Part shown: positions 8,189 to 17,275 of the stretch, piece after piece | Numbering within the stretch: position 1 is the first letter of the stretch | Layout: every line of letters begins with the position of its first letter | Source of the DNA: JBICIG01 sp043101605 | Lineage (GTDB): Bacteria; Planctomycetota; Phycisphaerae; Phycisphaerales; UBA1924 | DNA length: 35,800 nt | Reading direction: 5' to 3' | NCBI GenBank assembly: GCA_043101605.1 | Contig: JBICIG010000001.1 | Location: forward strand, 1 to 35,800 | Program-made: the position numbers and the translations under genes | The notes under the pieces: generated by a model | Databases searched by the model: none | What the model was told of the DNA's origin: nothing | The model's input: the letters and a program-made list of their open reading frames with translations, nothing else

Positions 8189-8791
8189 TCAGCGATAGTA
8201 CTCGACGATGAGGTTGGTGTTGACCTCGAAGGGAATCTGGTCGGGCGTCGGCATCGCGACGACCTTGGCCTTCAGCTCGGCGGGGTTGAAGTCGAGCCAC
8301 TGGGGGACCTCGTGGCCGGCCAGGGACTCCATGTTCTCGCGGCAGACCTTGTGGGTCTTCTCCTTGATGGTGATCTCGTCACCGACGGAGACGCGGAAGC
8401 TGGGGCGGTCGGTCTTGCGGCCGTTGACCAGCACATGTCCATGGGCGACGACCTGGCGGGCGTTCCAGATGGAGCGGGCCAGGCCCAGGCGCCGGATGAC
8501 GTTGTCGAGGCGGCGCTCCAGCAGGTTCAGCAGCACATCGCCGCTGTTGCCCGTGCTGCGCTTGGCTTCCTCCATGGTGAGGCGGAACTGCTTCTCCATC
8601 ACGTTGTAGTGATAGCGGAGCTTCTGCTTCTCATTGAGGCGGATGCCGTAGTCGCGCAGGCGCCGGCCGCGGTATCCGTGGATGCCGGGGGGCGTGCGAA
8701 CCCGCTCGTTGGATGCGTGCTTGGGATTGTCGGAGATCGGCACTCCGACGCGGCGGCTGAGCCGCACCTTGGGCCCGGTGTAGTTGGCCAT
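8189..8791 (-). CDS. rpsD: 30S ribosomal protein S4
   Basis: Predicted 200 residues, the usual length. S4 is a primary 16S rRNA-binding protein that nucleates assembly of the 30S body. The N-terminus (MANYTGPKVRLSRRVG) lacks the zinc-binding cysteines found in some S4 proteins. The S4 RNA-binding fold is clear at about 91-150 (RRLDNVIRRLGLA... VAHGHVLVNGRK...). The ATG at 8791 is preceded by GGAGG with a six-base spacer; the frame continues upstream without conservation. The gene is not next to rpsK, rpsM or rpoA as in the alpha operon, so it is transcribed alone or with the SurA-like gene. Its leader contains a 7-bp hairpin at 8829-8848; whether S4 regulates its own mRNA there is not known. 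Confidence 0.97.
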   Translation of the reverse strand: MANYTGPKVRLSRRVGVPISDNPKHASNERVRTPPGIHGYRGRRLRDYGIRLNEKQKLRYHYNVMEKQFRLTMEEAKRSTGNSGDVLLNLLERRLDNVIRRLGLARSIWNARQVVAHGHVLVNGRKTDRPSFRVSVGDEITIKEKTHKVCRENMESLAGHEVPQWLDFNPAELKAKVVAMPTPDQIPFEVNTNLIVEYYR

Positions 8792-9117
8792 CAATATCCT
8801 CCGCGCCTTCCCGCGCCTGCGGGGGGCTGCCGGCCCCATTTGGCCGGCGATCAGCGCCGGGCGTCGCCCGACTGGGTTGATCCGGTCCACAATGTGATCC
8901 CCCGCCCGCGGCGGAGGGCGGAATTGAACGCCCGAGGGCGGGGCGAATCAAGGCGGGAGGCCTGGCAATGGGCGGCGGCGGGGGCGCTGGACCTGCCCGT
9001 CAGAGGGCGTCGGATGTTGAGAACTCGGACGCAAGCGCACAAGCCCGGGCAGCCGGGAGTATCCATGCGGCTTGATCAGAGTCGCGCGAAGGGCTGGCGC
9101 CGCTATCATCTGCGACC
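8792..9117. other. Divergent intergenic region between rpsD and purF
   Basis: The 326 bases hold the control regions of two divergent housekeeping genes. A hairpin in the rpsD leader (arms 8829-8835 and 8842-8848, loop of six) lies about 40 bases before the rpsD ATG. On the purF side TATCAT at 9104-9109 is a good -10 hexamer. No small gene is supported. Confidence 0.5.
9104..9109 (+). promoter_or_regulatory. -10 hexamer TATCAT directly before purF
   Basis: TATCAT is separated by exactly eight bases from the TTG at 9118, the first codon of the purF frame. The same 8-9 base spacing occurs before three other genes in this window, suggesting transcription starts at or next to the start codon. 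Confidence 0.5.
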
Positions 9118-10625
9118 TTGGCTCATGAGGCTCCTCGCCGATCGCCGCGTCGGTCCGTTTCCCTGCCGGTGCTCGGCTGCGCCGGGCGGGCCGAGTTGCC
9201 TGCCGACATTGAGAAGAAGGAAAAGTGCGCGGTCTTCGGCGTGTGGGGGCGCCCCGACGCGGTCCGGGTGACCTACTACGGGCTGTACGCCCAGCAGCAC
9301 CGGGGGCAGGAGTCCTCGGGGATCGCGGTGAGCGACGGCGTGGATCTGCGGGCCACCGGGGGCATGGGCCTGGTGGCGGAGGTGTTCAGCGACGAGACGC
9401 TGCGGCGGCTCGAGGAGGGGCCCGTCGCAGCGGCGATCGGCCACAACCGGTACTCGACGGCCGGGGGTTCGAAGCAGTGCAACATTCAGCCGCTGCTGGA
9501 GACCTTCAGCCGCGGGCCGGTGGCGGTGGCTCACAACGGCAACCTGGTCAACGGCGAGGCCCTGCGGGAGGCGTTCAGCCGGCAGGGCCACCTGTTTCAC
9601 ACGACCAGCGACACCGAGGTGATCATCCACCTGCTGGCCTCGCCGGAGCAGCAGTCGCAGCCGGATCCGGTGGCGGCAACCCTGCGCCGGCTGCAGGGGG
9701 CTTTCAGCCTGGCGATGCTGTTTCCCGACCGGATCGAAGCGGCCCGCGACCCGTGGGGCTGGCGGCCGCTGGTGCTGGGCGAACTGCCCGGCGGGGAGCC
9801 GGTGGTGGCCAGCGAGACCGTGGCGCTGGATGTGGTGGGGGCGCGGCTGGTGCGGGAAATCGAGCCGGGGGAGATCGTGACGCTCTCGGCGGAGGGCGTT
9901 GAGAGCCGCCGGTTTGCGGATCAAGCCGAGCATCCGGCGCACTGCGTCTTCGAGCACGTGTATTTCGCCAATCCGGCCAGCGATGTCTTCGGGCAGAACG
10001 TCCAGCAGTTCCGCGAGGCCCTCGGCGCGAAGCTGTGGGAGGAGTCAGGCGTCGACGCCGACTATGTCATGCCCATGCCCGACTCGGGGCGCTCGGCGGC
10101 CAACGGGTTTGCTCTGGCCAGCGGCATCCCCTACCGGGAGGGAATCGTGCCCAACCGGTACGTCGGGCGGACGTTCATCAAGCCGACGCAGGAGGAGCGG
10201 ATCAGCGCGGTCCGGCTGAAGCTGAACGTGATCGCCGAGATCGTGGAGGGCAAGCGGCTGATCGTGGTGGATGATTCGATCGTGCGCGGCACGACGACGC
10301 GCCTGAAGATGCAGCAGATCTACGAGGCCGGGGCGAAGGAGATCCACCTGCGGATCAGTTGCCCGCCGATCCGGCATCCGTGCTTCTTCGGGATCGACTT
10401 TCCCAGCCGCACCGAACTGATCGCTCATGAGCGGTCGGTGGAGGACATCCGGGCGTTCCTGGGGGTGGATTCGCTGGCGTTCCTGTCGCTGGAGGGGATG
10501 CTGTCGTGCTGCCGGCGTCCGCGGGAGCACTACTGCAACGCCTGCTGGAGCGGCGACTACCCGATCGATGTCGAGCACCCGACGACCGAGGAGTATCTCT
10601 CGGCCCAGCAACTGCGGATGTTCAT

Positions 10626-10629
<4 letters not shown>
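9118..10629 (+). CDS. purF: Amidophosphoribosyltransferase PurF
   Basis: Catalyses the first committed step of purine synthesis, PRPP plus glutamine to phosphoribosylamine. The class II glutamine amidotransferase nucleophile Cys is in KCAVFGVWG (residue 37 from this start), preceded by a short propeptide as in the Bacillus-type enzyme. Further motifs are GLYAQQHRGQESSG, GHNRYSTAG and AHNGNLVN. The PRPP site is in LIVVDDSIVRGTTTR. Cysteines in AHCVFEHVYF, RHPCFFGID and HYCNACWSG correspond to the [4Fe-4S] ligands of the Bacillus form. The start is uncertain: TTG 9118 fits the TATCAT spacing, but TTG 9196, giving ten residues before the Cys, is possible; no ribosome binding site decides. The ABC ATPase gene overlaps the stop by four bases. 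Confidence 0.95.
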
Positions 10630-11378
<749 letters not shown>

Positions 11379-11563
11379 CCGATCGGGAAGAGGCCCCGCG
11401 AAGCGGGCGGCTGTCGGGCGGGGGCCGCGGGCGGTATGATCGCCCGGCGCAGAAGTGCGAGGATCCCGGGCAAAGCCGCTGACGCCGACCCCGCGCGTGG
11501 TTAGTATGGACTGACTCCGGGGTGTCGCCCCGGCCGACCGTGATCCAGCGCCCGGAGACCGCT
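11379..11563 (+). promoter_or_regulatory. Gap with two -10-like hexamers before the hydrolase
   Basis: TATGAT at 11435-11440 and TAGTAT at 11502-11507 are good -10 candidates. The second would give a start near 11514 and a short leader for the hydrolase gene. No -35 match is convincing. The segment begins with a weak CCCGC-GAA-GCGGG hairpin after the ABC gene. Confidence 0.4.
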
Positions 11564-12415
11564 TTGACTTCCGTGTCCACGAACTCAGACCAATCCGGAT
11601 CCGAGCTCCAGGGCTTGGAGTCCACGACGGTCGAGGTCTTCGGGCCGGAGAACCGGGCGGTGGAGACGCCGCTGCTGGTCGCGGGCGAAGGGCGCCCGGT
11701 TCTGTTTCTGTCAGGGCTGATCGGGACGAATCGGCATTGGGCGAATGTCATCCGCCTGGTCAAGGACCGCGTTCGGTGCCTGGCGCTCGAGGTGCCGCTG
11801 CTGGAGCTCAAGGGCGACGACTGCGGCGTGCCGGGCGTGACGGCGATGGTCGGCAAGTTCGTCCGCGAGACGCTCGACCAACCGCCGATCTATGTCGGCA
11901 GTTCGTTCGGCGGGCATGTGGCGCTGAAGCTGGCGCTCGAGCAACCCGAACTGGTCGCGGGGCTGGTGCTCGCGGGCTCGAGCGGGCTGGCCGAGAAGCC
12001 TCTGCTCGGCTCGGACCGGACGCCCCGCAACGACAAGGACTGGCTGGCCGACCGGGTGGCCGAACTGTTCTACGACCGGGCGAAGATGGATCCGCGGGAT
12101 GTGGACCGCGCCTGGGAGGAACTGGGCAACCGGCGGAAGGCGCGGGCGATGATCAAGCTGTCGCGTTCGGCCCGGACGGACCACCTGGGTGCCGTGCTGC
12201 ACATGATCTCGGCGCCGACGCTGGTGCTGTGGGGGCGGGAGGACATCGTGACGCCCCCCGAGGCCGCCCGCGAGTTCGCCGCCAAGATTCCGGATGCGCG
12301 GATGCACTGGATCGAGCAGTGCGGGCACGCGCCGATGGTCGAGGAGCCCGAGGCGTTCGCCGAGGCGCTGATGGCATTCACGATGGAAGTCGACGCGCGC
12401 CCGCTGGACGCGTGA
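11564..12415 (+). CDS. Alpha/beta-hydrolase fold protein
   Basis: Predicted about 283 residues. The catalytic triad of the fold is visible: nucleophile elbow GSSFGGH, acidic residue in VLWGREDIVTP, and His in IEQCGHAPMVEEPEAF. The oxyanion region is VLFLSGLIGTNRHW. The enzyme could be an esterase, thioesterase or C-C hydrolase; the substrate is not evident. The start is uncertain: TTG 11564 has GGAG six bases upstream and is preferred here, while GTG 11522 extends the frame by 14 residues. It ends 23 bases before the GH3-type gene on the same strand. That neighbour makes acyl-adenylates, so a joint role in making or hydrolysing an acyl conjugate is plausible but unproven. Confidence 0.85.
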   Translation: MTSVSTNSDQSGSELQGLESTTVEVFGPENRAVETPLLVAGEGRPVLFLSGLIGTNRHWANVIRLVKDRVRCLALEVPLLELKGDDCGVPGVTAMVGKFVRETLDQPPIYVGSSFGGHVALKLALEQPELVAGLVLAGSSGLAEKPLLGSDRTPRNDKDWLADRVAELFYDRAKMDPRDVDRAWEELGNRRKARAMIKLSRSARTDHLGAVLHMISAPTLVLWGREDIVTPPEAAREFAAKIPDARMHWIEQCGHAPMVEEPEAFAEALMAFTMEVDARPLDA

Positions 12416-12438
12416 GCCCGCGGGGGAACGATTGCCGC

Positions 12439-14127
12439 ATGACGCGACCCTCGTCCCGTGATTCCCGGCTGCGCGAATCTTGGTCCATCCCGCGCTGGAC
12501 CGCCCTGATCGGGGCGGGCATCGAAGCGCGGAACGCGCTGCGCATCCCCAAGCTCGACGACGAGGACTGGTGGCGGGAGAACACCGCCCGCGTGCAGGTT
12601 CGTCAGCTCCGCCGGCTGCTCAAGAAGGCAAGACGCACCGAGATGGGGCGCGAGTCCGGGTTCGATCGGCTGCTCAAGGAGCCCGACGAGGAGCTCGTTG
12701 CGGCGTTCCGGCGGGCGGTGCCGATCGGCGACTGGTACGCCTACCGCGACCGGATCGCGCGGATGCGCGAGGGCGGCGAGCCGGATGTGCTCTGGCCCGG
12801 GCTGGTCCGAGATTTTGCCCAGACCAGCGGCACGACCGCCGGCGACAAGTTCATTCCCGTCTCGCAGGACCAGTTCCGCTCCAACTTCCGCGCCAGCCTC
12901 GACATCTTCGCCCACCTCGCCCGGCGGGGGATCCCGCTCGCCCGGCTGACCGCGGGCAAGTGCCTGTTCCTGGGCGGTTCGACCGATGTTGTCGAGAACG
13001 AGCACGGCGTGCGCACGGGGGACCTTTCGGGGCTGGTGACGCACCTGATCAAGTGGCCGCTGACCGAGGCGTACCTCCCGGGCCCGGAGATCGCGCTGAT
13101 GGACCACTGGCCCAGCAAGATCGACGCGATGGCGCGCCGGTGCCTCGACGAGGATGTCCGGTTCGTCTCGGGGATGGCGAGCTGGTCGCTGGTGCTCTTC
13201 GAGCGTGTGCTCGAGATGGCCCGCGAGCAGGGGCGCAAGGCCGACTGCGTCCTCGACATCTGGCCCAACCTCGAGGTGTTCATTCACGGCGGGGTGCGGT
13301 ACGACCCGTTCCGCGTGCGGGTCAACGAGACGGTCTTCGGCGATGCCGAGGCCGACTTCCCGCACCGGCTCGAGCTCTACCCCGCGAGCGAGGGGTTCGT
13401 CGCGATGCAGGACCGCCCGCACGAGCGCGGGCTCCGGCTGATGAGCGACCTGGAGATGTTCTTCGAGTTCGTCCCGCTCGAGGAGATCGACGCCGACGAT
13501 CCGCCGGCGTTCACCTGCGACGCGGTCGAGAAGGGGCAGCGTTATGTCGTGGTGATGACGACCAACGCTGGGCTGTGGCGGTACATCCTGGGAGATGTCG
13601 TCGAGTTCGACACCGTTCCCGCCTGCCTCGGAGGCGTGGGGGGCGACGGGCCGGCGCGGCTGCGGATCGTCGGGCGGCACCGGCACTTCATCAACGCGTT
13701 CGGCGAGAACCTCATCGTCGAGCACATCGAGACCGCGGTCGCGAAGGCGGCGACGGAGACCGGCGTCCGAATCGGGGACTTCACCGCCGCCCCGGTCTAC
13801 CCCCAAAGCGGGCGTCGGGCCGGGCTGGAGCTGGCGGTCGAGGTCGTCGAGGGGCGGGAACAGATGGACCGGTTCGCGGCGGTGTTCGACCAGGCTCTCA
13901 AGGAGCAGAATGTCGACTACACCACCAAGCGGACAGGCAGCCTGGGCATGGGCGAGCCGACCGTCACCCCGCTGCCCGACGGCACGATGAGCCGCTGGCT
14001 CGAGAGCAAGGGCAAGCTGGGCGGGCAGCACAAGTTCCCGCGGTGCGCCAACCACCGCGAGATCATCGACGAGGTGATCGCGGCGGCGGGAGAGGCGACC
14101 GTCGGGGGCGGTGTTCAGGGGGGCTGA
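12439..14127 (+). CDS. GH3 auxin-responsive-promoter family acyl-adenylating enzyme
   Basis: Predicted 562 residues. GH3 proteins adenylate a carboxylic acid with ATP and transfer it to an amine, as plant enzymes do with jasmonate or auxin and amino acids; bacterial members are mostly uncharacterised. The ATP motif TSGTTAGDKFIPVS is clear, followed by the conserved FLGGSTDVV region, YPASEGFVAMQD, TTNAGLWRYILGDVVEF and GRHRHFINAFGENL. The C-terminal subdomain ends with KLGGQHKFPR, also typical. The start ATG 12439 follows the hydrolase by 23 bases; the conserved fold begins soon after, and the long open frame upstream is an artefact of high GC. The acid and the amine cannot be inferred. Confidence 0.9.
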   Translation: MTRPSSRDSRLRESWSIPRWTALIGAGIEARNALRIPKLDDEDWWRENTARVQVRQLRRLLKKARRTEMGRESGFDRLLKEPDEELVAAFRRAVPIGDWYAYRDRIARMREGGEPDVLWPGLVRDFAQTSGTTAGDKFIPVSQDQFRSNFRASLDIFAHLARRGIPLARLTAGKCLFLGGSTDVVENEHGVRTGDLSGLVTHLIKWPLTEAYLPGPEIALMDHWPSKIDAMARRCLDEDVRFVSGMASWSLVLFERVLEMAREQGRKADCVLDIWPNLEVFIHGGVRYDPFRVRVNETVFGDAEADFPHRLELYPASEGFVAMQDRPHERGLRLMSDLEMFFEFVPLEEIDADDPPAFTCDAVEKGQRYVVVMTTNAGLWRYILGDVVEFDTVPACLGGVGGDGPARLRIVGRHRHFINAFGENLIVEHIETAVAKAATETGVRIGDFTAAPVYPQSGRRAGLELAVEVVEGREQMDRFAAVFDQALKEQNVDYTTKRTGSLGMGEPTVTPLPDGTMSRWLESKGKLGGQHKFPRCANHREIIDEVIAAAGEATVGGGVQGG

Positions 14128-14211
14128 TCCCCGCTACAGTTGCCGCCCGGGGACGGGCCGGACGACCCATCCCCCACCCGGCCCTCACCCGGACAGGCGC
14201 GCGGAGAGACC

Positions 14212-15564
14212 ATGCTCGACGGACAGACCTTCATCAGCATCCATGTCTTCGCGATCGTCGTGCATGTCGTGCTGCTGACGGTCGCGTACCTGATCTATGT
14301 CGAGCGGAAGATGGCGTCGTACATCCAGGACCGCGTCGGGCCCAACCGCGTCGGGTTCGACTTCGGGCTCCCGGCGCTGAAGTTTCTGCGCGGGTTCCTC
14401 GGGCTCGGGCAGCCGCTCGCCGACGGGCTGAAGTTCCTGCTCAAGGAGGACTACGCGCCCGACGGCGTCGACAAGAAGCTCTTCACCCTCGCCCCGGTCG
14501 CGATCATCATCCCCGCGCTGATCGGCTTTGCGATCATCCCCTGGGGCGGCTCGATCGTCATCCCCGATTTCTCGGTGCCCATCCTGGGCACCATCTCGGG
14601 CGGCGAGATCGTCGTCGCGGGGTTGTCTGCCAATGTCGGGATCATCTACCTGCTCGGCGTCGCGTCGCTGGGGGTCTACGGCGTCACGCTCGGCGGGTGG
14701 GCGTCGAACAACAAGTACTCGTTCCTCGGCGGGCTCCGCGCCACCGCCCAGATGATCTCCTACGAGATCCCCCTCGGGCTGGCGATCCTCGCGGCGTTGC
14801 TGCTGGTCGGCAGCTTCATCCCGACCGACATCATCGACCACCAGCGCGAGCACGGGTGGCTGATCTTCAGCCAGCCGATCGCGGCGGTGATCTTCTTCAT
14901 CGCGATCCTCGCCGAGGCCAACCGCGCCCCGTTCGACATCGCCGAGGCCGAGCAGGAACTCGTCGGCGGGTACCACACCGAGTACTCGTCGATGCGGTTC
15001 GCGCTGTTCTTTCTCGCCGAGTACGCCCACATGATCACCTCCAGCGCGTTCTTCGCGCTGATCTTCCTGGGCGGGTACGAGCCCCTGCCGTTCCTCTCGC
15101 TGCTGGGAGAGACGCCGGTCATCCAGGCCGGCGACGGGATCCTGGCGATCCTCGGGGCGCTCGGGCTGGTCGCGCTGAAGTTCGGCGTGTTCTTCGGCAA
15201 GGCGCTCCTGCTCATCTGCTTCATGATGCTCATCCGCTGGACGATCCCCCGCCTCCGCTACGACCAGATCATGACCATGGCGTGGCAGGCGATCATCCCG
15301 CTGGCGCTGGCGGTCGTCGTCGTCACCAGCGTGATGGTCTACCTCGGGCTCGACACCCTCGGCTGGATGATCCTCGCCAACGCCGGGCTCTTCCTGATCG
15401 TCATGGGCATCCAGTCGGTCCTCCCCCGGACCGACACCAACCGGCGGATCCCGATGTACGGCTCGCGGTTCAACCCGATGCCCGGCGAGCGCGTCTCCAC
15501 GCGCCCGACCGACCCGACCGCGCTCGAGGATCGCCCGCTCGAGGGCACCCTGCCGACCGCCTGA
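14212..15564 (+). CDS. nuoH: NADH-quinone oxidoreductase subunit H
   Basis: Predicted 450 residues with about eight to nine membrane spans. NuoH is the complex I subunit at the junction with the quinone site. Diagnostic features are YVERKMASYIQDRVGPNRVGF, QPLADGLKFLLKEDY, the ISYEIPLGL segment and AEANRAPFDIAEAEQELVGGYHTEYSS, whose acidic residues belong to the E-channel. It is somewhat longer than most NuoH because of a polar C-terminal tail (TDTNRRIPMYGSRF...). The ATG at 14212 follows GCGGAGAGACC. TACAGT at 14135-14140 is a possible -10 in the gap. No other nuo gene lies within the window on either side, which is unusual for a subunit normally encoded in a 10-14 gene operon. Confidence 0.96.
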   Translation: MLDGQTFISIHVFAIVVHVVLLTVAYLIYVERKMASYIQDRVGPNRVGFDFGLPALKFLRGFLGLGQPLADGLKFLLKEDYAPDGVDKKLFTLAPVAIIIPALIGFAIIPWGGSIVIPDFSVPILGTISGGEIVVAGLSANVGIIYLLGVASLGVYGVTLGGWASNNKYSFLGGLRATAQMISYEIPLGLAILAALLLVGSFIPTDIIDHQREHGWLIFSQPIAAVIFFIAILAEANRAPFDIAEAEQELVGGYHTEYSSMRFALFFLAEYAHMITSSAFFALIFLGGYEPLPFLSLLGETPVIQAGDGILAILGALGLVALKFGVFFGKALLLICFMMLIRWTIPRLRYDQIMTMAWQAIIPLALAVVVVTSVMVYLGLDTLGWMILANAGLFLIVMGIQSVLPRTDTNRRIPMYGSRFNPMPGERVSTRPTDPTALEDRPLEGTLPTA

Positions 15565-15576
15565 ACGCCGACGCGC

Positions 15577-16620
15577 TCACCGGCCCGGGTTGATCTCCGT
15601 CCGCCGCTCGCGGTGCACGCTCTCGATGAGCAGGTAGCGCGTCGAGCCGTAGGCGAAGGTGCGCCCGCTGACGCGGACCGCCGCATCGTCGGCCGAACGC
15701 TGGTAGAGCGCCTCGGCCTGTTCGAGCATGCGAGACGGCAGCAACAGCAGGGGGGCGGGCCCGTCGGCCCCGCCCCGCAGATCGTTGTCGGGCTGGAAGA
15801 CCAGGTGTCCGCTTGCCAGCCGCACCAGCCGTCCGCGCTCCTGCACGATTGCCCGGCCGTCGATGAGCAGGTCGGGCTCCTCGAGCCCGGGGGTCTCTGC
15901 GGCGTCGCTCTCGGTCGGCGTGACGGCCCGGGGAATCGGGCGGTTCTCCTCGAGGTCCCGGATGAGGTCCAGCACCCGCGGGTCGTCATCCGGGCGGGCG
16001 GGGGGCGTCGTCCCCGGCAGCTCGCTCGGGGTCTCGGCGGCGTCCCCGGCAGGGCGCCGCGCGACGGCGATCAGGGTCGGGAGCAGATAGTTCCGACCCC
16101 GGAATTGCGTGACCTGCCCGGAGACTTCAACCAGCGCGCGCGACGCGTCCGGGCCGAGCTGACGCTGCAAGCGAGCCAGCGCCCGAGAGGGAAGCAGAGG
16201 CATCGGCGGGAGGTCGACGGCGTCGGGCTGGGTGTCCTTCGCCCACGCGACGATCCACTCGCCCGTCGGGGCGCGGAGCACGGCTCCGGTCCGCTTGACC
16301 AGGAACGCCCCTTCGCGAACCAGCCGCGTCGGGGGGACCGAGACATCCTGCTGCCCGAGCCCGGGCAAGGCGTCGGCGGGCGTCGGCGCACCTGGGCTCA
16401 CCGGCGTGGCGCGCGGCGAGCGCTCCGGAGCAATGACCGTCGGCACCGGGCGGGCCGGGGCGTCGCCCGACGCGGGGTCGGCGAGTTGGGCGTGCGCGGG
16501 AACCACCGAGCCGGCCAGCAGCGCCAGCGTGGCGACGCGGCAACGGGTCAGGACGGAGGTGGGGAGGATCGGGCGATGCGTTCGCGGGGTCATCATGCGG
16601 GTCTCATCGGCGCGGGGCAT
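15577..16620 (-). CDS. Secreted protein with an internally duplicated domain, unknown function
   Basis: I do not recognise a family. Predicted 347 residues. A signal peptide ends at about 45 (TLALLAGSVVPAHAQ), followed by a Pro/Ala-rich linker. Two related modules occupy about 100-188 and 251-339. Both share a hydrophobic start with REG/IDGR, a GAVLRAPTGEWIV / GRLVRLASGHLVF strand pair, LLPSR.L, a VSG and a G.(N/T)RYLL ending. Each may be a small beta-barrel, but that is a guess. They are joined by an acidic, Pro-rich spacer. TAGTCT (complement of 16632-16637) lies 11 bases before the ATG at 16620, supporting this start with almost no leader. The stop is 12 bases from the convergent nuoH stop. 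Confidence 0.7.
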   Translation of the reverse strand: MPRADETRMMTPRTHRPILPTSVLTRCRVATLALLAGSVVPAHAQLADPASGDAPARPVPTVIAPERSPRATPVSPGAPTPADALPGLGQQDVSVPPTRLVREGAFLVKRTGAVLRAPTGEWIVAWAKDTQPDAVDLPPMPLLPSRALARLQRQLGPDASRALVEVSGQVTQFRGRNYLLPTLIAVARRPAGDAAETPSELPGTTPPARPDDDPRVLDLIRDLEENRPIPRAVTPTESDAAETPGLEEPDLLIDGRAIVQERGRLVRLASGHLVFQPDNDLRGGADGPAPLLLLPSRMLEQAEALYQRSADDAAVRVSGRTFAYGSTRYLLIESVHRERRTEINPGR

Positions 16621-16694
16621 GGGCTCGGTCCAGACTACCCGCGCGGGGGCGATCGGGTTCGCCCGGAGAGACTCCCGGGACGAATCGGCCCGCG

Positions 16695-16723
16695 TTGACC
16701 CCGACCCCGGCGGGTCGTAGCGT
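16695..16723 (+). promoter_or_regulatory. Promoter of the tRNA gene
   Basis: TTGACC (16695-16700, five of six matches to the -35 consensus), a 17-base spacer and TAGCGT (16718-16723) precede the tRNA by 11 bases. This is the best sigma70-type promoter in the window. Confidence 0.75.
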
Positions 16724-16734
16724 TGGCTCGCACA

Positions 16735-16819
16735 GGCCGTGTGCCCGAGTGGACCAAGGGGGCGGATTGCAAATCCGTTTGGCGAAAGCCAGTCGTGGGT
16801 TCGAATCCCACCGCGGCCT
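16735..16819 (+). tRNA. tRNA-Cys (anticodon GCA) with a long, class II-type variable arm
   Basis: An 85-base cloverleaf. The acceptor stem is GGCCGTG with CGCGGCC (one G-U pair). The D arm begins TG-CCC and ends GGG, with a three-base stem. The anticodon stem is GCGGA/TCCGT with loop TTGCAAA, anticodon GCA (16769-16771). The T arm is GTGGG-TTCGAAT-CCCAC. The discriminator is T (U73), the main identity base for bacterial cysteinyl-tRNA synthetase. Between the anticodon and T stems are 16 bases containing the hairpin TGGC-GAAA-GCCA, so the molecule has the class II architecture normally limited to Ser, Leu, Tyr and Sec tRNAs. CCA is not encoded. A short T-run follows. I am confident it is a tRNA gene and fairly confident it inserts Cys. 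Confidence 0.9.
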
Positions 16820-16843
16820 TTTCTGATGCTCCGGCGTCGTTGC

Positions 16844-17275
16844 TCACGCGACCGACCGGGATCCTTCCTCGAACGCGCGGACGAGCCGGATCGGCGCCCG
16901 ACGGGTGTCGGGCGTGAACGCCGCGTCGGCCAGGTGCTCGAGCAGTTCCTCGTAGGGGATCAGCGGCTGGTCGACCCGGAAGACCGCCATGTTCCAGTTC
17001 GCGTACAGGCGTTCGCTCGCGTAGGCGCCGAAGACGACACGGAGGTCGCGGTGGCGCGGGTCGGCGGCGATGCGGCCGTCGAGCAGCATCGAGACCGTCG
17101 CAAAGGGCCCCTCGAGCACCTGCAGGAACGCCACCTTCCCGACGAAGAGCGCGCCGGTCACGCCCCGAGCCTCGTTGAACCGTGACGCCCCGGCCTGGAG
17201 GGAGCGGAGGTCCGCGTCGGACAGGGAGCGGATCGCCCGGCTGACATACACGAGTTGGAACAGGTCGAGGCTCAT
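16844..17275 (-). CDS. Short BLUF-domain blue-light photoreceptor
   Basis: Predicted 143 residues, a BLUF domain (about 4-97) with a short helical tail and no attached output domain. The key flavin-site residues are present: Y10 in LVYVSRA, N34 in SRFNEARGVTG and Q52 in FLQVLEG, with W94 and M96 in NWNMAVF. Blue light rearranges hydrogen bonds between FAD, Gln and Tyr and changes partner binding. Short BLUF proteins such as cyanobacterial PixD signal by binding a response-regulator-like partner (PixE). The ATG at 17275 is chosen because BLUF begins a few residues later; an upstream extension to 17377 has no conservation. The divergent gene at 17534 is a candidate partner. Confidence 0.92.
   Translation of the reverse strand: MSLDLFQLVYVSRAIRSLSDADLRSLQAGASRFNEARGVTGALFVGKVAFLQVLEGPFATVSMLLDGRIAADPRHRDLRVVFGAYASERLYANWNMAVFRVDQPLIPYEELLEHLADAAFTPDTRRAPIRLVRAFEEGSRSVA

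Noticed and set aside
6872..9271. 799-codon plus-strand frame across the SurA-like gene and rpsD
   Set aside because: It runs antisense to two genes, one of them rpsD, and shows no protein-family features.
9125..9271. Short ATG-initiated frame overlapping the purF start
   Set aside because: It is out of frame with purF, has no ribosome binding site and no conservation visible; the PurF frame contains the catalytic Cys region.
12480..15593. 1037-codon plus-strand frame across GH3 and nuoH
   Set aside because: It is a shifted frame of two well-identified genes, rich in Arg and Ala, with no domain.
16735..16819. Reading the tRNA as tRNA-Ser or tRNA-Tyr because of the long variable arm
   Set aside because: The seven-base anticodon loop is unambiguous (TTGCAAA, anticodon GCA) and U73 agrees with Cys, so the arm is reported as the anomaly instead.
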